Assembly: GCF_001676055.1 (NCBI RefSeq)
Contig: NZ_LZEX01000023.1
Coordinates: 310,001 to 374,000, forward strand
DNA length: 64,000 bases
Reading direction: 5' to 3'
From: Morganella psychrotolerans
GTDB taxonomy: Bacteria; Pseudomonadota; Gammaproteobacteria; Enterobacterales; Enterobacteriaceae
The notes below the pieces were generated by a model, which saw only the letters and a list, made by a program, of their open reading frames with translations, was not told where the DNA came from and did not search any database. The translations under genes were made by a program, and so were the position numbers. Below, one piece after another: positions 38,403-48,734 of the stretch. Within the stretch, counting starts at the first letter, position 1; each line of letters starts with the position of its first letter.

Positions 38403-39306
38403 CTTGTTGTAATTGCGTATTTATTATCTTCATATGCTGGCGCAGGTGCGTAACAAAAATATCCGTCAATGCGGAGTGCGGGCGGTGTTGCGGGCGGATC
38501 AGGCTGACGGTGAACGGAATGCGCCTGCTGAACGGGCGGATACAAATCCCCTCACAATCCATGGCTGTCAGCGGATTGACAATGGATATCCCCAGCCCCT
38601 CTTTCACCATCGCGCAGACAGATGCGGCGCTGTGTGTTTCCATAATCATCCGACGCGTAATTTGCTGCTCATTAAACAGTGCATCAATTATCTGACGGTA
38701 GTTGTCTGTCACCGACAGACTGATAAAATTCTGGTGTGCAAAATCAGCCGGGGTCAGTACCGTTTTATCGCACAGCGGGTGAGATTCCGGTAACACACAC
38801 ACTTCACTGAGTGTCAGTAATGTTTCCTGTAAGGTGCCCGGCGGTGTCCGGGTGTGTTCGGTTATTCCCAAATCATAGCGCTGTGCTGACAGCCACTCTT
38901 CCAGCAGCGGAGATTCCTGCGGAGCGATTTCAAAATTAACATCCGGATACTGCCCGTGAAATGTGCGGCAGACTTTTGGCAAAAGAGACTGCGCAAAAGC
39001 CGGCAGACAGGTGATGGTCAGTTGGGCATGCTGAAATTGGCGGATGCTTTCGGCAGCGCGGCTGATGCGCTCCAGTCCGTAATAGGAGCGTTCTACCTCT
39101 TCAAACAACCGCAGACCCTGCTCTGTCGGATGAAGGCGTCCTTTGATGCGATCAAAAACCAGAAATCCCAGAATTTGTTCAAAACGCGCAAGCTCACGGC
39201 TGACGGTAGGCTGCGAGGTATGCAGCAATTGCGCGGCATCCGTCAGGCTTTTTGTCGTCATGACGGCGTGAAAAATATCGATATGACGCCAGGAGTATTG
39301 TTCCAT
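38392..39306 (-). CDS. lysR: Transcriptional activator of lysA
   Basis: A 304-aa LysR, the founding member of its family: it activates lysA in response to diaminopimelate and lysine. The sequence follows E. coli LysR closely: RHIDIFHAVMTTKSLTDAAQLLHTSQPTVSRELARFE for the DNA-binding domain and QESPLLEEWLSAQRYDLG, THSAASVCAMVKEGLGISIVNPLTA in the sensor domain. It is divergent from lysA with 116 bases between starts. Confidence 0.95.
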   Translation of the reverse strand: MEQYSWRHIDIFHAVMTTKSLTDAAQLLHTSQPTVSRELARFEQILGFLVFDRIKGRLHPTEQGLRLFEEVERSYYGLERISRAAESIRQFQHAQLTITCLPAFAQSLLPKVCRTFHGQYPDVNFEIAPQESPLLEEWLSAQRYDLGITEHTRTPPGTLQETLLTLSEVCVLPESHPLCDKTVLTPADFAHQNFISLSVTDNYRQIIDALFNEQQITRRMIMETHSAASVCAMVKEGLGISIVNPLTAMDCEGICIRPFSRRIPFTVSLIRPQHRPHSALTDIFVTHLRQHMKIINTQLQQVTD

Positions 39307-39422
39307 TATTCACCAAATGTATATCAGAAATGAATAGACTTTAGCAAATCAGATATTTTAAATCCTGCAATTTTTTTGTCACGATGGAAAAAAATGAGAT
39401 CCCTGTCAAAGAGCACAACACC

Positions 39423-40673
39423 ATGACAATCGCAACCAAATCACTACAGGCACCTTTTACCCCGGATGCACTGCGCAGCCTGGCACAGCAGTACGGCACA
39501 CCGCTGTGGCTTTATGACAGTGAGGTGATTATCAACCGTATTGCGCGGCTGACCCGCTTTGATGTCATCCGCTTTGCACAGAAAGCAAATTCAAATATCC
39601 ATATTCTGCGACTGATGCGTGAGCAGGGCGTAAAAGTGGATTCAGTTTCTGCGGGAGAAATAGAACGCGCCCTGAAGGCCGGATACACACCTGATGAAAT
39701 TGTATTCACCGCAGATATGATTACAGCAGAAACGCTTGATCGTGTGCTGGCGCTGGGAATTGCCGTGAATACCGGCTCAGTGGATATGCTGCGCCAGATT
39801 GGCGCACGCAGTCCCGGTCATCCGGTCTGGTTACGTATCAATCCGGGTTTTGGTCATGGTCACAGCCAGAAAACTAACACCGGCGGGGAAAACAGTAAGC
39901 ACGGGATCTGGTTTGCCGACCTCGGGGAAGCGCTGGCAGAAATCAGCCGCTATCAGCTGACGCTGGTGGGTATTCACATGCATATCGGCTCAGGGGTGGA
40001 TTATGAACACCTGGCAACCGTGTGTGATGCGATGGCGGAGTTAGTTATCACCCATAACCTGGATATCCGGGCGATTTCAGCGGGCGGCGGGTTATCAACA
40101 CCTTACCGCGATGGTGATGAAGTTATTGATATCAATAATTATTTTTCATTGTGGGATGCTGCCCGTTCGCGCATTGCCCGTCATCTTGGCCGCGATATTA
40201 CGCTGGAAATTGAACCCGGGCGCTATCTGGTAGCAGAATCAGGTGTTTTGCTTGCACAGGTCCGGGCAGTTAAAGGAATGGGAAGCCGCCACTATGTGCT
40301 GGTGGACAGCGGATTTAATGACCTGATGCGTCCTGCGATGTACGGCAGTTATCACCATATTTCGGTATTGCCTGCGGAGGGTGAATTACGGACACAGCCA
40401 CTGACAGAAACCATTGTTGCCGGTCCGTTATGTGAATCAGGCGATGTATTTACTCAGCTTGAGGGCGGAATGGTGGTTCCCAGAGCGCTGCCGCCGGTGC
40501 AGGTGGATGATTTTCTGGTATTCCATGATACGGGAGCTTACGGCGCCTCTATGTCTTCAAATTACAACAGCCGTCCGTTATTACCGGAAGTCCTGTTTAC
40601 TGACGGCAAACCGGTACTGATCCGTCGCCGCCAGACGATTGACGAGTTGATGGCGCTGGAATTTATCGAATAA
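39423..40673 (+). CDS. lysA: Diaminopimelate decarboxylase
   Basis: A 416-aa PLP enzyme for the last step of lysine synthesis (meso-diaminopimelate to lysine). The PLP-lysine is in RFAQKANSNIHILR near residue 56. HSQKTNTGGENSKHGIW, HMHIGSGVDY, EPGRYLVAESG and GPLCESGDVF all match. ATG 39423 is preferred to ATG 39384: AAAGAG lies upstream and the length fits the 420-aa E. coli enzyme. A terminator follows. Confidence 0.95.
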   Translation: MTIATKSLQAPFTPDALRSLAQQYGTPLWLYDSEVIINRIARLTRFDVIRFAQKANSNIHILRLMREQGVKVDSVSAGEIERALKAGYTPDEIVFTADMITAETLDRVLALGIAVNTGSVDMLRQIGARSPGHPVWLRINPGFGHGHSQKTNTGGENSKHGIWFADLGEALAEISRYQLTLVGIHMHIGSGVDYEHLATVCDAMAELVITHNLDIRAISAGGGLSTPYRDGDEVIDINNYFSLWDAARSRIARHLGRDITLEIEPGRYLVAESGVLLAQVRAVKGMGSRHYVLVDSGFNDLMRPAMYGSYHHISVLPAEGELRTQPLTETIVAGPLCESGDVFTQLEGGMVVPRALPPVQVDDFLVFHDTGAYGASMSSNYNSRPLLPEVLFTDGKPVLIRRRQTIDELMALEFIE

Positions 40674-40710
40674 TTATTATTCTGTCATATACAGAATAAA
40701 TATAATGCTG

Positions 40711-40745
40711 AAATACCCGTGTAAAATTACCGGGTATTTTTTTTT
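40711..40745 (+). terminator. Terminator after lysA
   Basis: Stem AAATACCCG (40711-40719) with CGGGTATTT (40731-40739), followed by TTTTTT. Confidence 0.85.
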
Positions 40746-41080
40746 ATTGATATATACTCCGGGGGAGTTTATTTGTTACTAATAATTGTAAGTGGCTATT
40801 TATAGCAAGATATAAATAATAAAACGGTTCTATTTATTACATAAAGATAACAATAAAATTATAGCTATTAACTAAAAAATTTCTCCCGGATTATATCTCC
40901 GTGCAGAGTGTGACGGGTACTGTAAAACAAACACAGAAAGATAGAGTCTTTTCACTGTTCACTCTATTATCGCCGCTGACATTATCCTTTTATTTTATAT
41001 CACCGATACAGCTAGTTTAATACAGTTAGTAACAATTTAATAACTGTATTGGTGTATTAACTGATCGATACGGACTTATT
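40746..41080 (+). promoter_or_regulatory. AT-rich leader with inverted repeat before the oxidoreductase gene
   Basis: Just over 300 bases with no gene. A perfect 10-base inverted repeat, AATACAGTTA (41019-41028) and TAACTGTATT (41041-41050) with a 12-base spacer, lies 30 bases before the ATG. It could be an operator for a dimeric regulator (half-sites two turns apart) or a leader hairpin. I see no Fur box or T-box in this stretch. Confidence 0.5.
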
Positions 41081-42040
41081 ATGAATTTAATGCAACCATT
41101 TGTATCAGAAAAATTAATACTTAAAAACAAACTGGTTTATCCACCGATCAGAATAAAACGGGCAACTGACGGCTACGCTAATTATTTTCATCTGGCACAT
41201 TATATGTCTTTTGCTGTCGGTCAGGTCGGACTGATTATAATGGAGGAGTGCGCGGTAGCCGCTGACGCACGCCTGGGAAGCGGGGCGCTGGGATTATACG
41301 AAGATGACCATACCATTATGCTCAGGCAGATTGTGGGTATGCTACAACATGAAGGCAGCAAAGTCGCTATTCAGCTTAATCATGCGGGGAATAAATCCCG
41401 TCTGGAATCTGACGGTATTATTCAGGATGTTAACGCATTAACACAGGCTGATATCATCGAGTTGTTTGCCTGTTATACCCGTGCCGCACAGCGGGCTGCG
41501 CTGGCGGGGTTTGATGCCCTTGAAATCATGGCCTCCCATGAATTTTTAATTTCTCAGTTTATTGACAGACGGACAAATCAGCGGACAGATAAATACGCAG
41601 ATCCGGCCATTTTTCTGACAGAGTTACTGATGGCGGTCAGAGCGGTATGGCCGGAGGATAAAGCGATTATTCTTCGTATCGGGACGCGTTATTGTGAGGA
41701 AGAGAGTATTTTGTTTACTCAAAATATTTTACATCATATTAATCATCTTATCGATATTGTACATATTTCAAACGGCGGAAGCCGTATGCACGGAACAAAT
41801 AAAGGAATAGCTTATCAGTTGGATGATACCCGGGAAATAAAAAAACAGTGTAAAAAACCGGTTATTGTTGTCGGGGGAATTCACGACCCTCAATTAGCAG
41901 ATGAAATACTGGAACATCAATATGCGGATTTAATTGCGGTAGGTCGTGGGTTGTTACGTAATCCTAACTGGTTCCTTGAGTATCTGTTTAAATATGATCG
42001 CAAACTGATCCCGCGTCCTTATATCCGCGCGTTCCGCTGA
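41081..42040 (+). CDS. Divergent Old Yellow Enzyme-family flavin oxidoreductase
   Basis: A 319-aa TIM-barrel protein related to YqjM-type ene-reductases: GQVGLIIMEECAV, QLNHAGNKSRLE, RRTNQRTDKYADP and DLIAVGRGLLRNPNW correspond to family motifs. The active site is altered. The HAAH motif reads MASH (Met150, His153), the usual Cys/Tyr pair near residue 22 is PPIRI, and the loop after HAG is shortened. FMN binding may remain, but the normal ene-reduction chemistry is doubtful. It is followed 36 bases later by an orphan periplasmic binding protein gene, an unusual partner. Confidence 0.8.
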   Translation: MNLMQPFVSEKLILKNKLVYPPIRIKRATDGYANYFHLAHYMSFAVGQVGLIIMEECAVAADARLGSGALGLYEDDHTIMLRQIVGMLQHEGSKVAIQLNHAGNKSRLESDGIIQDVNALTQADIIELFACYTRAAQRAALAGFDALEIMASHEFLISQFIDRRTNQRTDKYADPAIFLTELLMAVRAVWPEDKAIILRIGTRYCEEESILFTQNILHHINHLIDIVHISNGGSRMHGTNKGIAYQLDDTREIKKQCKKPVIVVGGIHDPQLADEILEHQYADLIAVGRGLLRNPNWFLEYLFKYDRKLIPRPYIRAFR

Positions 42041-42076
42041 TATAAAGAATAAAAATGATGAGGGGGGGATTAAAGG

Positions 42077-43173
42077 ATGATGAAAGCAGCAGTAATAAAG
42101 AACAGTATTATCGTATTTATTTTATCACTGGTTTTCGGTACAGCCGGAGCAAGAGAGATTACTGATCTTGCCGGTAATAATGTTGTTATTCCGGATGATG
42201 TACAGCGGATAGCCGTTGTGCCTATTCCGTGGATGTCGATGGTATATACCGTGGATGGTTCAGATAACAAAATTATCGGCATGCATCCGTCAGCAAAAGA
42301 GGCATACCATAATAGTATATTAAAAACACTGGCACCCGGAATTGAACAGATTAACAGCAGTTTTGTGAATAAAGATTTTACGATTAACGGCGAAGTGCTG
42401 GTTAATTTAAAACCGGATCTGGTGATTCTCTGGGATTACCAGAAAGAAGAAAAAGATAAACTGGATAAACTCGGTATTCCGGCTGTTGCCATTAAATATG
42501 GTGACCTGAATGACGTCAGAAACGGTATTTTGTTGTTGGGGCAGATTCTGGATAAAGAACAACGTGCAACTGAATTGGTCCGTTTTTTTGATAAGCAAAA
42601 CAGCGTCGTTCACCGGAAGGCTGAAAATAACAGCCCGGCAACCAGCCGTGAAATAAAAAACGGTATTCCCAGCGTGTTATATGTCAGGGACAGGCATTTA
42701 GTCGTTGCCAGCGGAACGTCAGTGAATGACCTGATGATTAGTCGTGCGGGCGGCGTCAATATTACACATGATTTGGCGGTCAAACCTAACTGGACGACAG
42801 TTTCTATGGAGCAGTTAATTAACTGGGATCCGGAAATTATCATTCTGAGCCAGTTTGATACCATTGTTCCGGAGGATATTTACCGTAATACCGTAGGCTG
42901 GCAGGGGGCGGGTTCTCTCTCTGCGGTAAAAAATAAGCGGGTTTATAAGGCGCCTATCGGTATTTACCGCTGGGATGCGCCGGGGATTGAACTCCGTTGA
43001 TGATTAAATGGATAGAGGACAGAATTGACGGCAAACCGGTGGATGATGCAGGTATTCAGGATGAGATCCGTCAGTTTTTCCGGCAGTTTTTTAATGTGAA
43101 CCTGACGGATGCTCAGATGCGCGATATTCTCAGTCTTGATGTGAATACAGCAGGAAAGAGTACAGATAAATAA
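42077..43173 (+). pseudogene. Periplasmic metal/chelate-binding protein, frameshifted near the 3' end
   Basis: A TroA/FecB-like substrate-binding protein of the iron or corrinoid type. The signal peptide ends near residue 25 (TAGA); the core has REITDLAGNNVVIPDDVQRIAVV and NLKPDLVILWDYQ. The frame ends at TGA 42998-43000 after YRWDAPGIELR, but family members continue there. Adding one C to CC at 42994-42995 gives ELPLMIKW and an open frame to TAA 43171-43173, about 365 aa in total. No permease or ATPase is adjacent. The pairing with the flavin enzyme upstream suggests joint handling of one ligand. Confidence 0.8.
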
Positions 43174-43191
43174 CGTGTTATTAAATTTGAT

Positions 43192-43226
43192 ATACCGGAG
43201 CCGTATCCGTGGCTCCGGTATTTTTT
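43192..43226 (+). terminator. Terminator between binding-protein gene and fadE
   Basis: An 11-base-pair stem (ATACCGGAGCC at 43192-43202 with GGCTCCGGTAT at 43211-43221) and 8-base loop, followed by TTTTTA; placed between two converging genes. Confidence 0.88.
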
Positions 43227-43236
43227 ATTGTATTAC

Positions 43237-45687
43237 TTACGCCTCAGATTTTTCACCTTTCCGGTAACGATGAGAATTTGCATGGGATTTTAAACCAATC
43301 ATCTCAGGGGCAAATTCATCAACATTGATTGAGCGTAAACGGCTGGCTTCGGCTTTACACAGAATTTCTGCTTCTTCAGGAGTGACTTTCCCTTCCGCCA
43401 GTGCGTTTTCAGCCAGCTTATCCAGCCGGGTAAAATCAATATATTTTTCTGCCATACGGCTCAGGCGATCAACCAGCGGTTCAGCGGCAATAATATCGCT
43501 GAGTGCTTCATTGAGCAGCCCGTGCGGATTATTTTTTACCGGTGTCAGGTATTGTCCGCGACCGATTCTGTCACGGGTGTCTGAAGGCTCCTGTAGCAGG
43601 CGGGCAAGTTTACTGTCCAGTTTATCGGAGGGTGCGCGGTGATGGCGCCCGGTCGGAAAAACAGTCAGGCGCAGCAGCGCAGCAATTTTTCTGTCAGGGA
43701 AATTAGCCAGTAAATCATCCATGGCCTTTTCGCCCTCATAAAGACAATCCTGTACCGCCCAGTGAACCAGCGGAAGATCGGCCTGCGGGCGTCCGTCTTC
43801 ATCAAAGCGTTTTAAGGTGGCTGAGGCGAGATAAAGCTGGCTGAGGATATCACCGAGCCGGGCCGATATGCGTTCCCGTCGTTTCAGGCTGCCGCCGAGT
43901 GTCGCCATCGCTGCATCGGACAGCAGTGCCAGATTAGCGCTGAGGCGGTTAAGGTGCTGATAGTAGCGGCGGGTTTCATCACGAAATGGTGAGGCACTGA
44001 AACGGCCGCGGGATAATCCCAGCCAGAAACTGCGGGTTGCCGCTGTCAGCACATGACCGATATGGGCAAAAAGGGCGCTGTCAAATTTATCTAACTGATT
44101 ATTATCAGCGGCATCTATTTCTGCCAGAACATACGGGTGGCAGCGGATAGCGCCCTGACCAAAAATAATCATACTGCGGGTCAGAATATTGGCACCTTCA
44201 ACAGTGATAGCGATAGGTGATCCCTGATAGTTGCGAGCCAGGAAGTTAGAGGGACCGAGACAGATACCTTTCCCGCCGGCAATATCCATTGCGTCAATAA
44301 TGGCGCGCTGTCCCCGGTGGGTACAGTGATACTTCACAATGGCAGAAAGCACGGCGGGTTTTTCACCCAGCATAATGCCGGTGGTGATAAGCGTTGCAGC
44401 GGCATCCATCAGATAGGCATTACCGGCAATGCGTGCCAGAGGCTCTTCAATTCCTTCCATTTTACCAATCGGTATCCGGAACTGGCGGCGGATACGGGCG
44501 TATGCACCAATCGCCATTGCCGCACTTTTTAATCCGCCGGTAGCATTGGACGGCAGGGTGATACCGCGTCCGACGGACAGACACTCGACCAGCATCCGCC
44601 AGCCCTGACCCGCCATAGCTGGTCCGCCGATAATATAATCAAGCGGGACAAACACATCTTTGCCGCGTGTCGGTCCGTTCTGGAACGGAATATTGAGCGG
44701 GAAATGCCGGGTGCCGGTTTCCACTCCCGGGGTATTCACCGGGATCAGCGCACAAGTGATACCCCGTGAGGTTTTATCCCCGATAAGTTTATCAGGATCA
44801 TACAATTTAAAGGCGAGACCCAGCACAGTGGCGACAGGGGCGAGAGTGATATAGCGTTTGTTCCAGTTCAGGCGGATGCCCGGAACCTGCTCTCCCTGCC
44901 ACTCTCCCATACAGACGATACCGCTGTCCGGGATAGCACCGGCATCAGATCCGGCTTCAGGGCTGGTCAGTGCAAAACAGGGGATTTCTTCACCGGATGC
45001 GAGACCCGGCAGCCAGCGTTTTTTCTGCTCGTCAGTTCCGTAGTGCTGAAGTAATTCACCCGGACCGAGCGAGTTAGGCACACCGACAGTAATGGCCAGA
45101 ATACCGGAAACCCCTGCCAGCTTTTGCAGTACCCGTGCCTGGGCATAAGCAGAAAAAGCAAGTCCGCCGTATTCCTTGCGGATAATCATGGCGAAGAATT
45201 TGTGTTCGCGCAGGAACTGCCACAGCTCAGGCGGGAGATCAGCCAGTTCATGAGTTATATCGAAGTCATTTGCCATACGGCAGGCTTCCTCAACCGGCCC
45301 GTCCAGAAATGCCTGCTCTTCCTGTGTCAGTTGCGGTTTCGGGTAATTGTGCAGTTTCTGCCAGTCAGGTTGTCCCTGAAACAGATCACCTTCCCACCAG
45401 GTTGTTCCCGCATCGATGGCTTCTTTTTCTGTCTGTGACATCGCAGGCATAACTTTTTTGAATAATAGCATCAGCCGGCTGCTGAACAGCGCCCGCCGGA
45501 AGGGGGTCACGACGAAAGGCAGCATAATCAGCAGCAAAAGCAGTGTGACAGGAAGCGGCCATAATCCGGATATAGTCATGATGATACTGAACAGTATCAG
45601 TGCCAGTGCGCTGTACACCAAGCCAACACGATAAAATGACAGCAGTCCGGTAACAGCGATAAATAAAATAATGCTGAGTAGTATCAT
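43237..45687 (-). CDS. fadE: Acyl-CoA dehydrogenase
   Basis: The first enzyme of beta-oxidation, 816 aa, near the 814 of E. coli FadE. Two N-terminal membrane helices (first 65 residues) precede the acyl-CoA dehydrogenase domain ([52 protein letters not shown]), and a long FadE-specific C-terminal region follows. ATG 45687 has GGAGG upstream and gives MILLSIILF; the further upstream frame to 45732 lacks support. A FadR-like operator lies 46 bases upstream of the start. Confidence 0.95.
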   Translation of the reverse strand: MILLSIILFIAVTGLLSFYRVGLVYSALALILFSIIMTISGLWPLPVTLLLLLIMLPFVVTPFRRALFSSRLMLLFKKVMPAMSQTEKEAIDAGTTWWEGDLFQGQPDWQKLHNYPKPQLTQEEQAFLDGPVEEACRMANDFDITHELADLPPELWQFLREHKFFAMIIRKEYGGLAFSAYAQARVLQKLAGVSGILAITVGVPNSLGPGELLQHYGTDEQKKRWLPGLASGEEIPCFALTSPEAGSDAGAIPDSGIVCMGEWQGEQVPGIRLNWNKRYITLAPVATVLGLAFKLYDPDKLIGDKTSRGITCALIPVNTPGVETGTRHFPLNIPFQNGPTRGKDVFVPLDYIIGGPAMAGQGWRMLVECLSVGRGITLPSNATGGLKSAAMAIGAYARIRRQFRIPIGKMEGIEEPLARIAGNAYLMDAAATLITTGIMLGEKPAVLSAIVKYHCTHRGQRAIIDAMDIAGGKGICLGPSNFLARNYQGSPIAITVEGANILTRSMIIFGQGAIRCHPYVLAEIDAADNNQLDKFDSALFAHIGHVLTAATRSFWLGLSRGRFSASPFRDETRRYYQHLNRLSANLALLSDAAMATLGGSLKRRERISARLGDILSQLYLASATLKRFDEDGRPQADLPLVHWAVQDCLYEGEKAMDDLLANFPDRKIAALLRLTVFPTGRHHRAPSDKLDSKLARLLQEPSDTRDRIGRGQYLTPVKNNPHGLLNEALSDIIAAEPLVDRLSRMAEKYIDFTRLDKLAENALAEGKVTPEEAEILCKAEASRLRSINVDEFAPEMIGLKSHANSHRYRKGEKSEA

Positions 45688-45732
45688 TATTAACCTCCGT
45701 AATTGAATATCCGTGTCAGTACAATGCGACAT

Positions 45733-45749
45733 CAGAGGTCTGACCTGTT
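45733..45749 (-). promoter_or_regulatory. Candidate FadR operator of fadE
   Basis: CAGAGGTCTGACCTGTT fits the FadR pattern (AACTGGTCNGACCNGTT) in its core GGTCTGACCTGTT. It lies in the expected position just upstream of fadE. FadR would repress the gene until long-chain acyl-CoA is present. Confidence 0.65.
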
Positions 45750-45938
45750 GTGTTCAGATTTAGCGCAACGAAGAAAGAACTTCAATGATTTTACATTTTA
45801 TTTACAACTCAGCTCACAAAAATAAAATGACAAAATACGTGTTGTTCTCAGATGCCACAGATTGCATCTTCTTTCACTGCGGGAGATCCGTTACACTTAA
45901 TGAAGACGAATCCGATTAATTTTCAGGAGCCTATCTCT

Positions 45939-46517
45939 ATGTACCAGGAACTTATCCGCGGTGAACTGACCGAAGCCGCTGCAACTCTTGATAACTTTTT
46001 GAAAGATGAGAAGAATATTGAGGTTATCCAGCAGGCGGCGGTTATGTTGGCTGACTCATTCAAAGCCGGTGGCAAAGTGATGTCATGTGGTAATGGCGGC
46101 TCACATTGCGATGCGATGCACTTTGCTGAAGAACTGACAGGGCGTTACCGTGAAAACCGTCCGGGGTATCCGGCGATCGCGATTTCTGATGTCAGTCACT
46201 TATCATGTGTCAGTAATGATTTCGGCTATGAATATGTTTTTTCCCGGTTTGTTGAATCAGTCGGTCGTGAAGGTGATGTATTACTCGGGATTTCCACTTC
46301 AGGCAATTCCGGCAATATCATCAGAGCGATTGATGCCGCGCGTGCCAAAGGCATGAAAGTGATTACGCTGACCGGCAAAGATGGCGGAAAGATGGCGGGT
46401 AGTGCAGATATTGAAATCCGCGTTCCTCATTTTGGTTACGCTGACCGTATTCAGGAGATCCATATTAAAGTGATCCATATCCTGATTATGCTGATTGAAA
46501 AAGAGATGGTTAAGTAA
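45939..46517 (+). CDS. gmhA: Sedoheptulose 7-phosphate isomerase
   Basis: A 192-aa SIS-domain enzyme (also called LpcA) making D-glycero-D-manno-heptose 7-phosphate for the LPS inner core. ATG 45939 with GGAG upstream gives the family start [17 protein letters not shown]; the open frame begins earlier at 45852. [25 protein letters not shown] and [14 protein letters not shown] are the sugar-phosphate-binding motifs. It is divergent from fadE as in E. coli. Confidence 0.96.
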   Translation: MYQELIRGELTEAAATLDNFLKDEKNIEVIQQAAVMLADSFKAGGKVMSCGNGGSHCDAMHFAEELTGRYRENRPGYPAIAISDVSHLSCVSNDFGYEYVFSRFVESVGREGDVLLGISTSGNSGNIIRAIDAARAKGMKVITLTGKDGGKMAGSADIEIRVPHFGYADRIQEIHIKVIHILIMLIEKEMVK

Positions 46518-46822
46518 GAAAGGAAATAAAATTATTAATCAGGAAAGGTCCGGAATGCACTAAGATTTTTCCTGAGTATAATTGCTTGTATCTTTGTTCG
46601 TGTAAACAGTTGATTCGTTGGCTGTATTTCGCTCTACCTTGTTACCGGTTTTATCTATGTTCCCTATCTGCCTTTCCTTGCTGTCGCATCTTGAATGATG
46701 TTGGGCATATATAACTAAATCATCTGAACAGATAATATTTACATTATTGTTAATCTATCTGGTTAGGGGTAAAAATAGGTTCACGGATAATAAAAATATC
46801 ATTATACAGGGAGGAGGGAGTT
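46518..46822. repeat. gmhA-yafJ intergenic region with degenerate ERIC copy 2
   Basis: About 300 bases without a gene. From about 46576 to 46711 the sequence resembles copy 1 of the ERIC-type repeat: ATTCGTTGGCTGTATTTCGCTC, CTTTCCTTGCTGTCGCATCTTGAATGATGTTGGGCATA. It is more diverged than the copy at 27.8 kb. Confidence 0.6.
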
Positions 46823-47599
46823 ATGTGTGAACTACTGGGCATGAGTGCGAATGTACCAACGGATATTTATTTCAGCCTCAGCGGTCTTATACCGCGTGGC
46901 GGTCAGACCGGACCTCATAAAGACGGATGGGGGATAACCTTCTATGAAGGAATGGGATGCCGCACGTTTAAAGATCCGCAGGCCTGCTGTCAGTCTCCCG
47001 TTGCCCGCTTTGTTCAGGAATACCCGATAAAGTCAGAGGCGGTGATTGCCCATATCCGCCAGGCAAACCGGGGCGTGGTATCACTGGAAAATACGCATCC
47101 GTTTACCCGTGAATTATGGGGACGAAACTGGACTTATGCCCATAACGGACAACTGACCGGTTATGAACATCTGCCGACAGGGTTTTACAGCCCGGTGGGT
47201 CAGACGGACAGTGAGCACGCTTTTTGCTGGTTACTCAACCGATTGCAGGAAAAATATCCACAGCCACCGCAGGATTGGCGCGGAGTATTTCACGACATTA
47301 TGCTACTGGCTGATGAGCTGCGTCAGTTTGGTGTCTTTAATATGCTGTTGTCTGACGGGCGCTATGTTCTGGCGTATTGTTCAACAAATCTGCACTGGAT
47401 CACCCGCCGGGCGCCATTTGGCAAAGCCCGGCTGACAGACAGTGATGTAGAGATTGATTTTTCACAGCACACGAATCCGGATGATGTGGTATCGGTTATT
47501 GCAACACAGCCGCTGACCGGTAATGAGCAATGGCAGAAAATTAATCAGGGTGAAGCTGTTCTTTTTCATTACGGCGAACGGATTGATTCCTTACTCTAA
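46823..47599 (+). CDS. yafJ: Class II glutamine amidotransferase YafJ
   Basis: A 258-aa protein of the class II (Ntn) glutamine amidotransferase fold. After Met removal the N-terminal Cys2 (MCELLGMSANVPTD) is the nucleophile. GPHKDGWGITFYEG, HIRQANRGVVSLENTHPF and HNGQL are conserved. No synthase domain is attached, so the ammonia acceptor is unknown. A GGAGGAGGG ribosome site precedes the ATG. The stop overlaps the convergent yafK by 9 bases. Confidence 0.93.
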   Translation: MCELLGMSANVPTDIYFSLSGLIPRGGQTGPHKDGWGITFYEGMGCRTFKDPQACCQSPVARFVQEYPIKSEAVIAHIRQANRGVVSLENTHPFTRELWGRNWTYAHNGQLTGYEHLPTGFYSPVGQTDSEHAFCWLLNRLQEKYPQPPQDWRGVFHDIMLLADELRQFGVFNMLLSDGRYVLAYCSTNLHWITRRAPFGKARLTDSDVEIDFSQHTNPDDVVSVIATQPLTGNEQWQKINQGEAVLFHYGERIDSLL

Positions 47600-48331
47600 G
47601 CTGCGGGTCAGTAATGCTTCTGCAACGGAAGCCGACGGTGCTGCGGAGCGGGCATTTACCACATAGCGACCGTTGATCACCGAGACGACAGCCGGAATGC
47701 GGTTATCTGCAAAGTATTGATATGCCGGCTGTAATTGCTGCCAAAATGCCATATGTGATGAATTCCGGTGGCGGTTCATATTCTCCTGATTCATCCTGAA
47801 CGGATAAATCGCAATATTCAGGTCTGTCTGACCACCTTGCAATGCATTCTCCACATTCCGGTAAATTTCCCCCATATAAGCATCTGTCATGGCGTAACAT
47901 CCTACCGATTTGCAGTCTCCGTGGATCATCAGGTAATCACCGCTATAGCCATGAGCGCGGTCAAATTCATTGGGAAAACCAAGGTTAATAGCTCGATAAA
48001 ACCGACTGTTCGGGTTTAATTGTGCGGGTGTTACACGGTAAAACCCTTCCGGACTTTTTAAATCTCCGGTTAACTGTTTCGGACCCAGTCCCCCGGAAAA
48101 CTGACAAACAGGATAACGTTTGACCAATCTGAAACGCCCGTTACTTTCGCGGTGATACAATTCCAGCTCTTTTTCTTCTTTGAATATCTGTATAAATACG
48201 GGGTTATTACGGACATCACTTACCTGAGGTGTGAGCCATAATGACGTGGTTTCAGCCCGGCTTACTGATGACTGGCCAACAAAAAACAGAAGGCCGGACA
48301 TGATGAAAATGATATGTCTTATTGTCTGCAT
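47591..48331 (-). CDS. yafK: L,D-transpeptidase family protein YafK (DpaA)
   Basis: A 246-aa periplasmic protein with an N-terminal signal segment (about residues 1-26, ending VSRA) and a YkuD domain. The catalytic signature HGDCKSVGCYAMTD holds the active Cys. In E. coli this homologue (DpaA/LdtF) detaches Braun's lipoprotein from peptidoglycan. It is divergent from nqrA. Confidence 0.92.
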   Translation of the reverse strand: MQTIRHIIFIMSGLLFFVGQSSVSRAETTSLWLTPQVSDVRNNPVFIQIFKEEKELELYHRESNGRFRLVKRYPVCQFSGGLGPKQLTGDLKSPEGFYRVTPAQLNPNSRFYRAINLGFPNEFDRAHGYSGDYLMIHGDCKSVGCYAMTDAYMGEIYRNVENALQGGQTDLNIAIYPFRMNQENMNRHRNSSHMAFWQQLQPAYQYFADNRIPAVVSVINGRYVVNARSAAPSASVAEALLTRSLE

Positions 48332-48734
48332 TCAGGGTATGGATAAGTTGGTGAAAAAAGTAACAACAGATTGCCATGATGTCGGTAATTTGTGAATGGT
48401 TCTTTCCGGGAGAAAATCATTTGTTATCAAAATAGGCATGATTAAAAAATAACCATTAATCGTTAAAGATGATTGGATAACTCGGTTTTTTCGAGTTCAT
48501 GGGTTTTATTTACGACATTAATCTTATTTGCTTGAGCCAGGTCACTCGTTTCATCAGACAGGGGTGTTATGAAGTGGTAAAATAAACCGGATCTGGTTTA
48601 AGCAAAATTGTGACAATTATCGGAGAAAATAACTTGGGGTGACAAGTGCGGCCCAAGCTGTTTTTATTGTTGAGTTATCATTGTCTGCTCCGGCAGCTTT
48701 GATGTGGGTTTAACAGAAAACTTGTGCAAAACTT
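48332..48734. promoter_or_regulatory. Intergenic region upstream of nqr and yafK
   Basis: About 400 bases with no gene, expected to hold promoters for yafK (left) and the nqr operon (right). A small 6-base-pair hairpin (AACTCG 48479-48484 with CGAGTT 48492-48497) is visible. I see no convincing operator. Confidence 0.45.

Noticed and set aside
40674..41080. Lysine riboswitch near lysA
   Set aside because: The lysA leader (39307-39422) is too short and the stretch after lysA is a terminator plus AT-rich DNA; control by LysR explains the gene.
48479..48497. Hairpin upstream of nqrA as a terminator
   Set aside because: The stem is only six pairs and the T run is in the loop, not after the stem.
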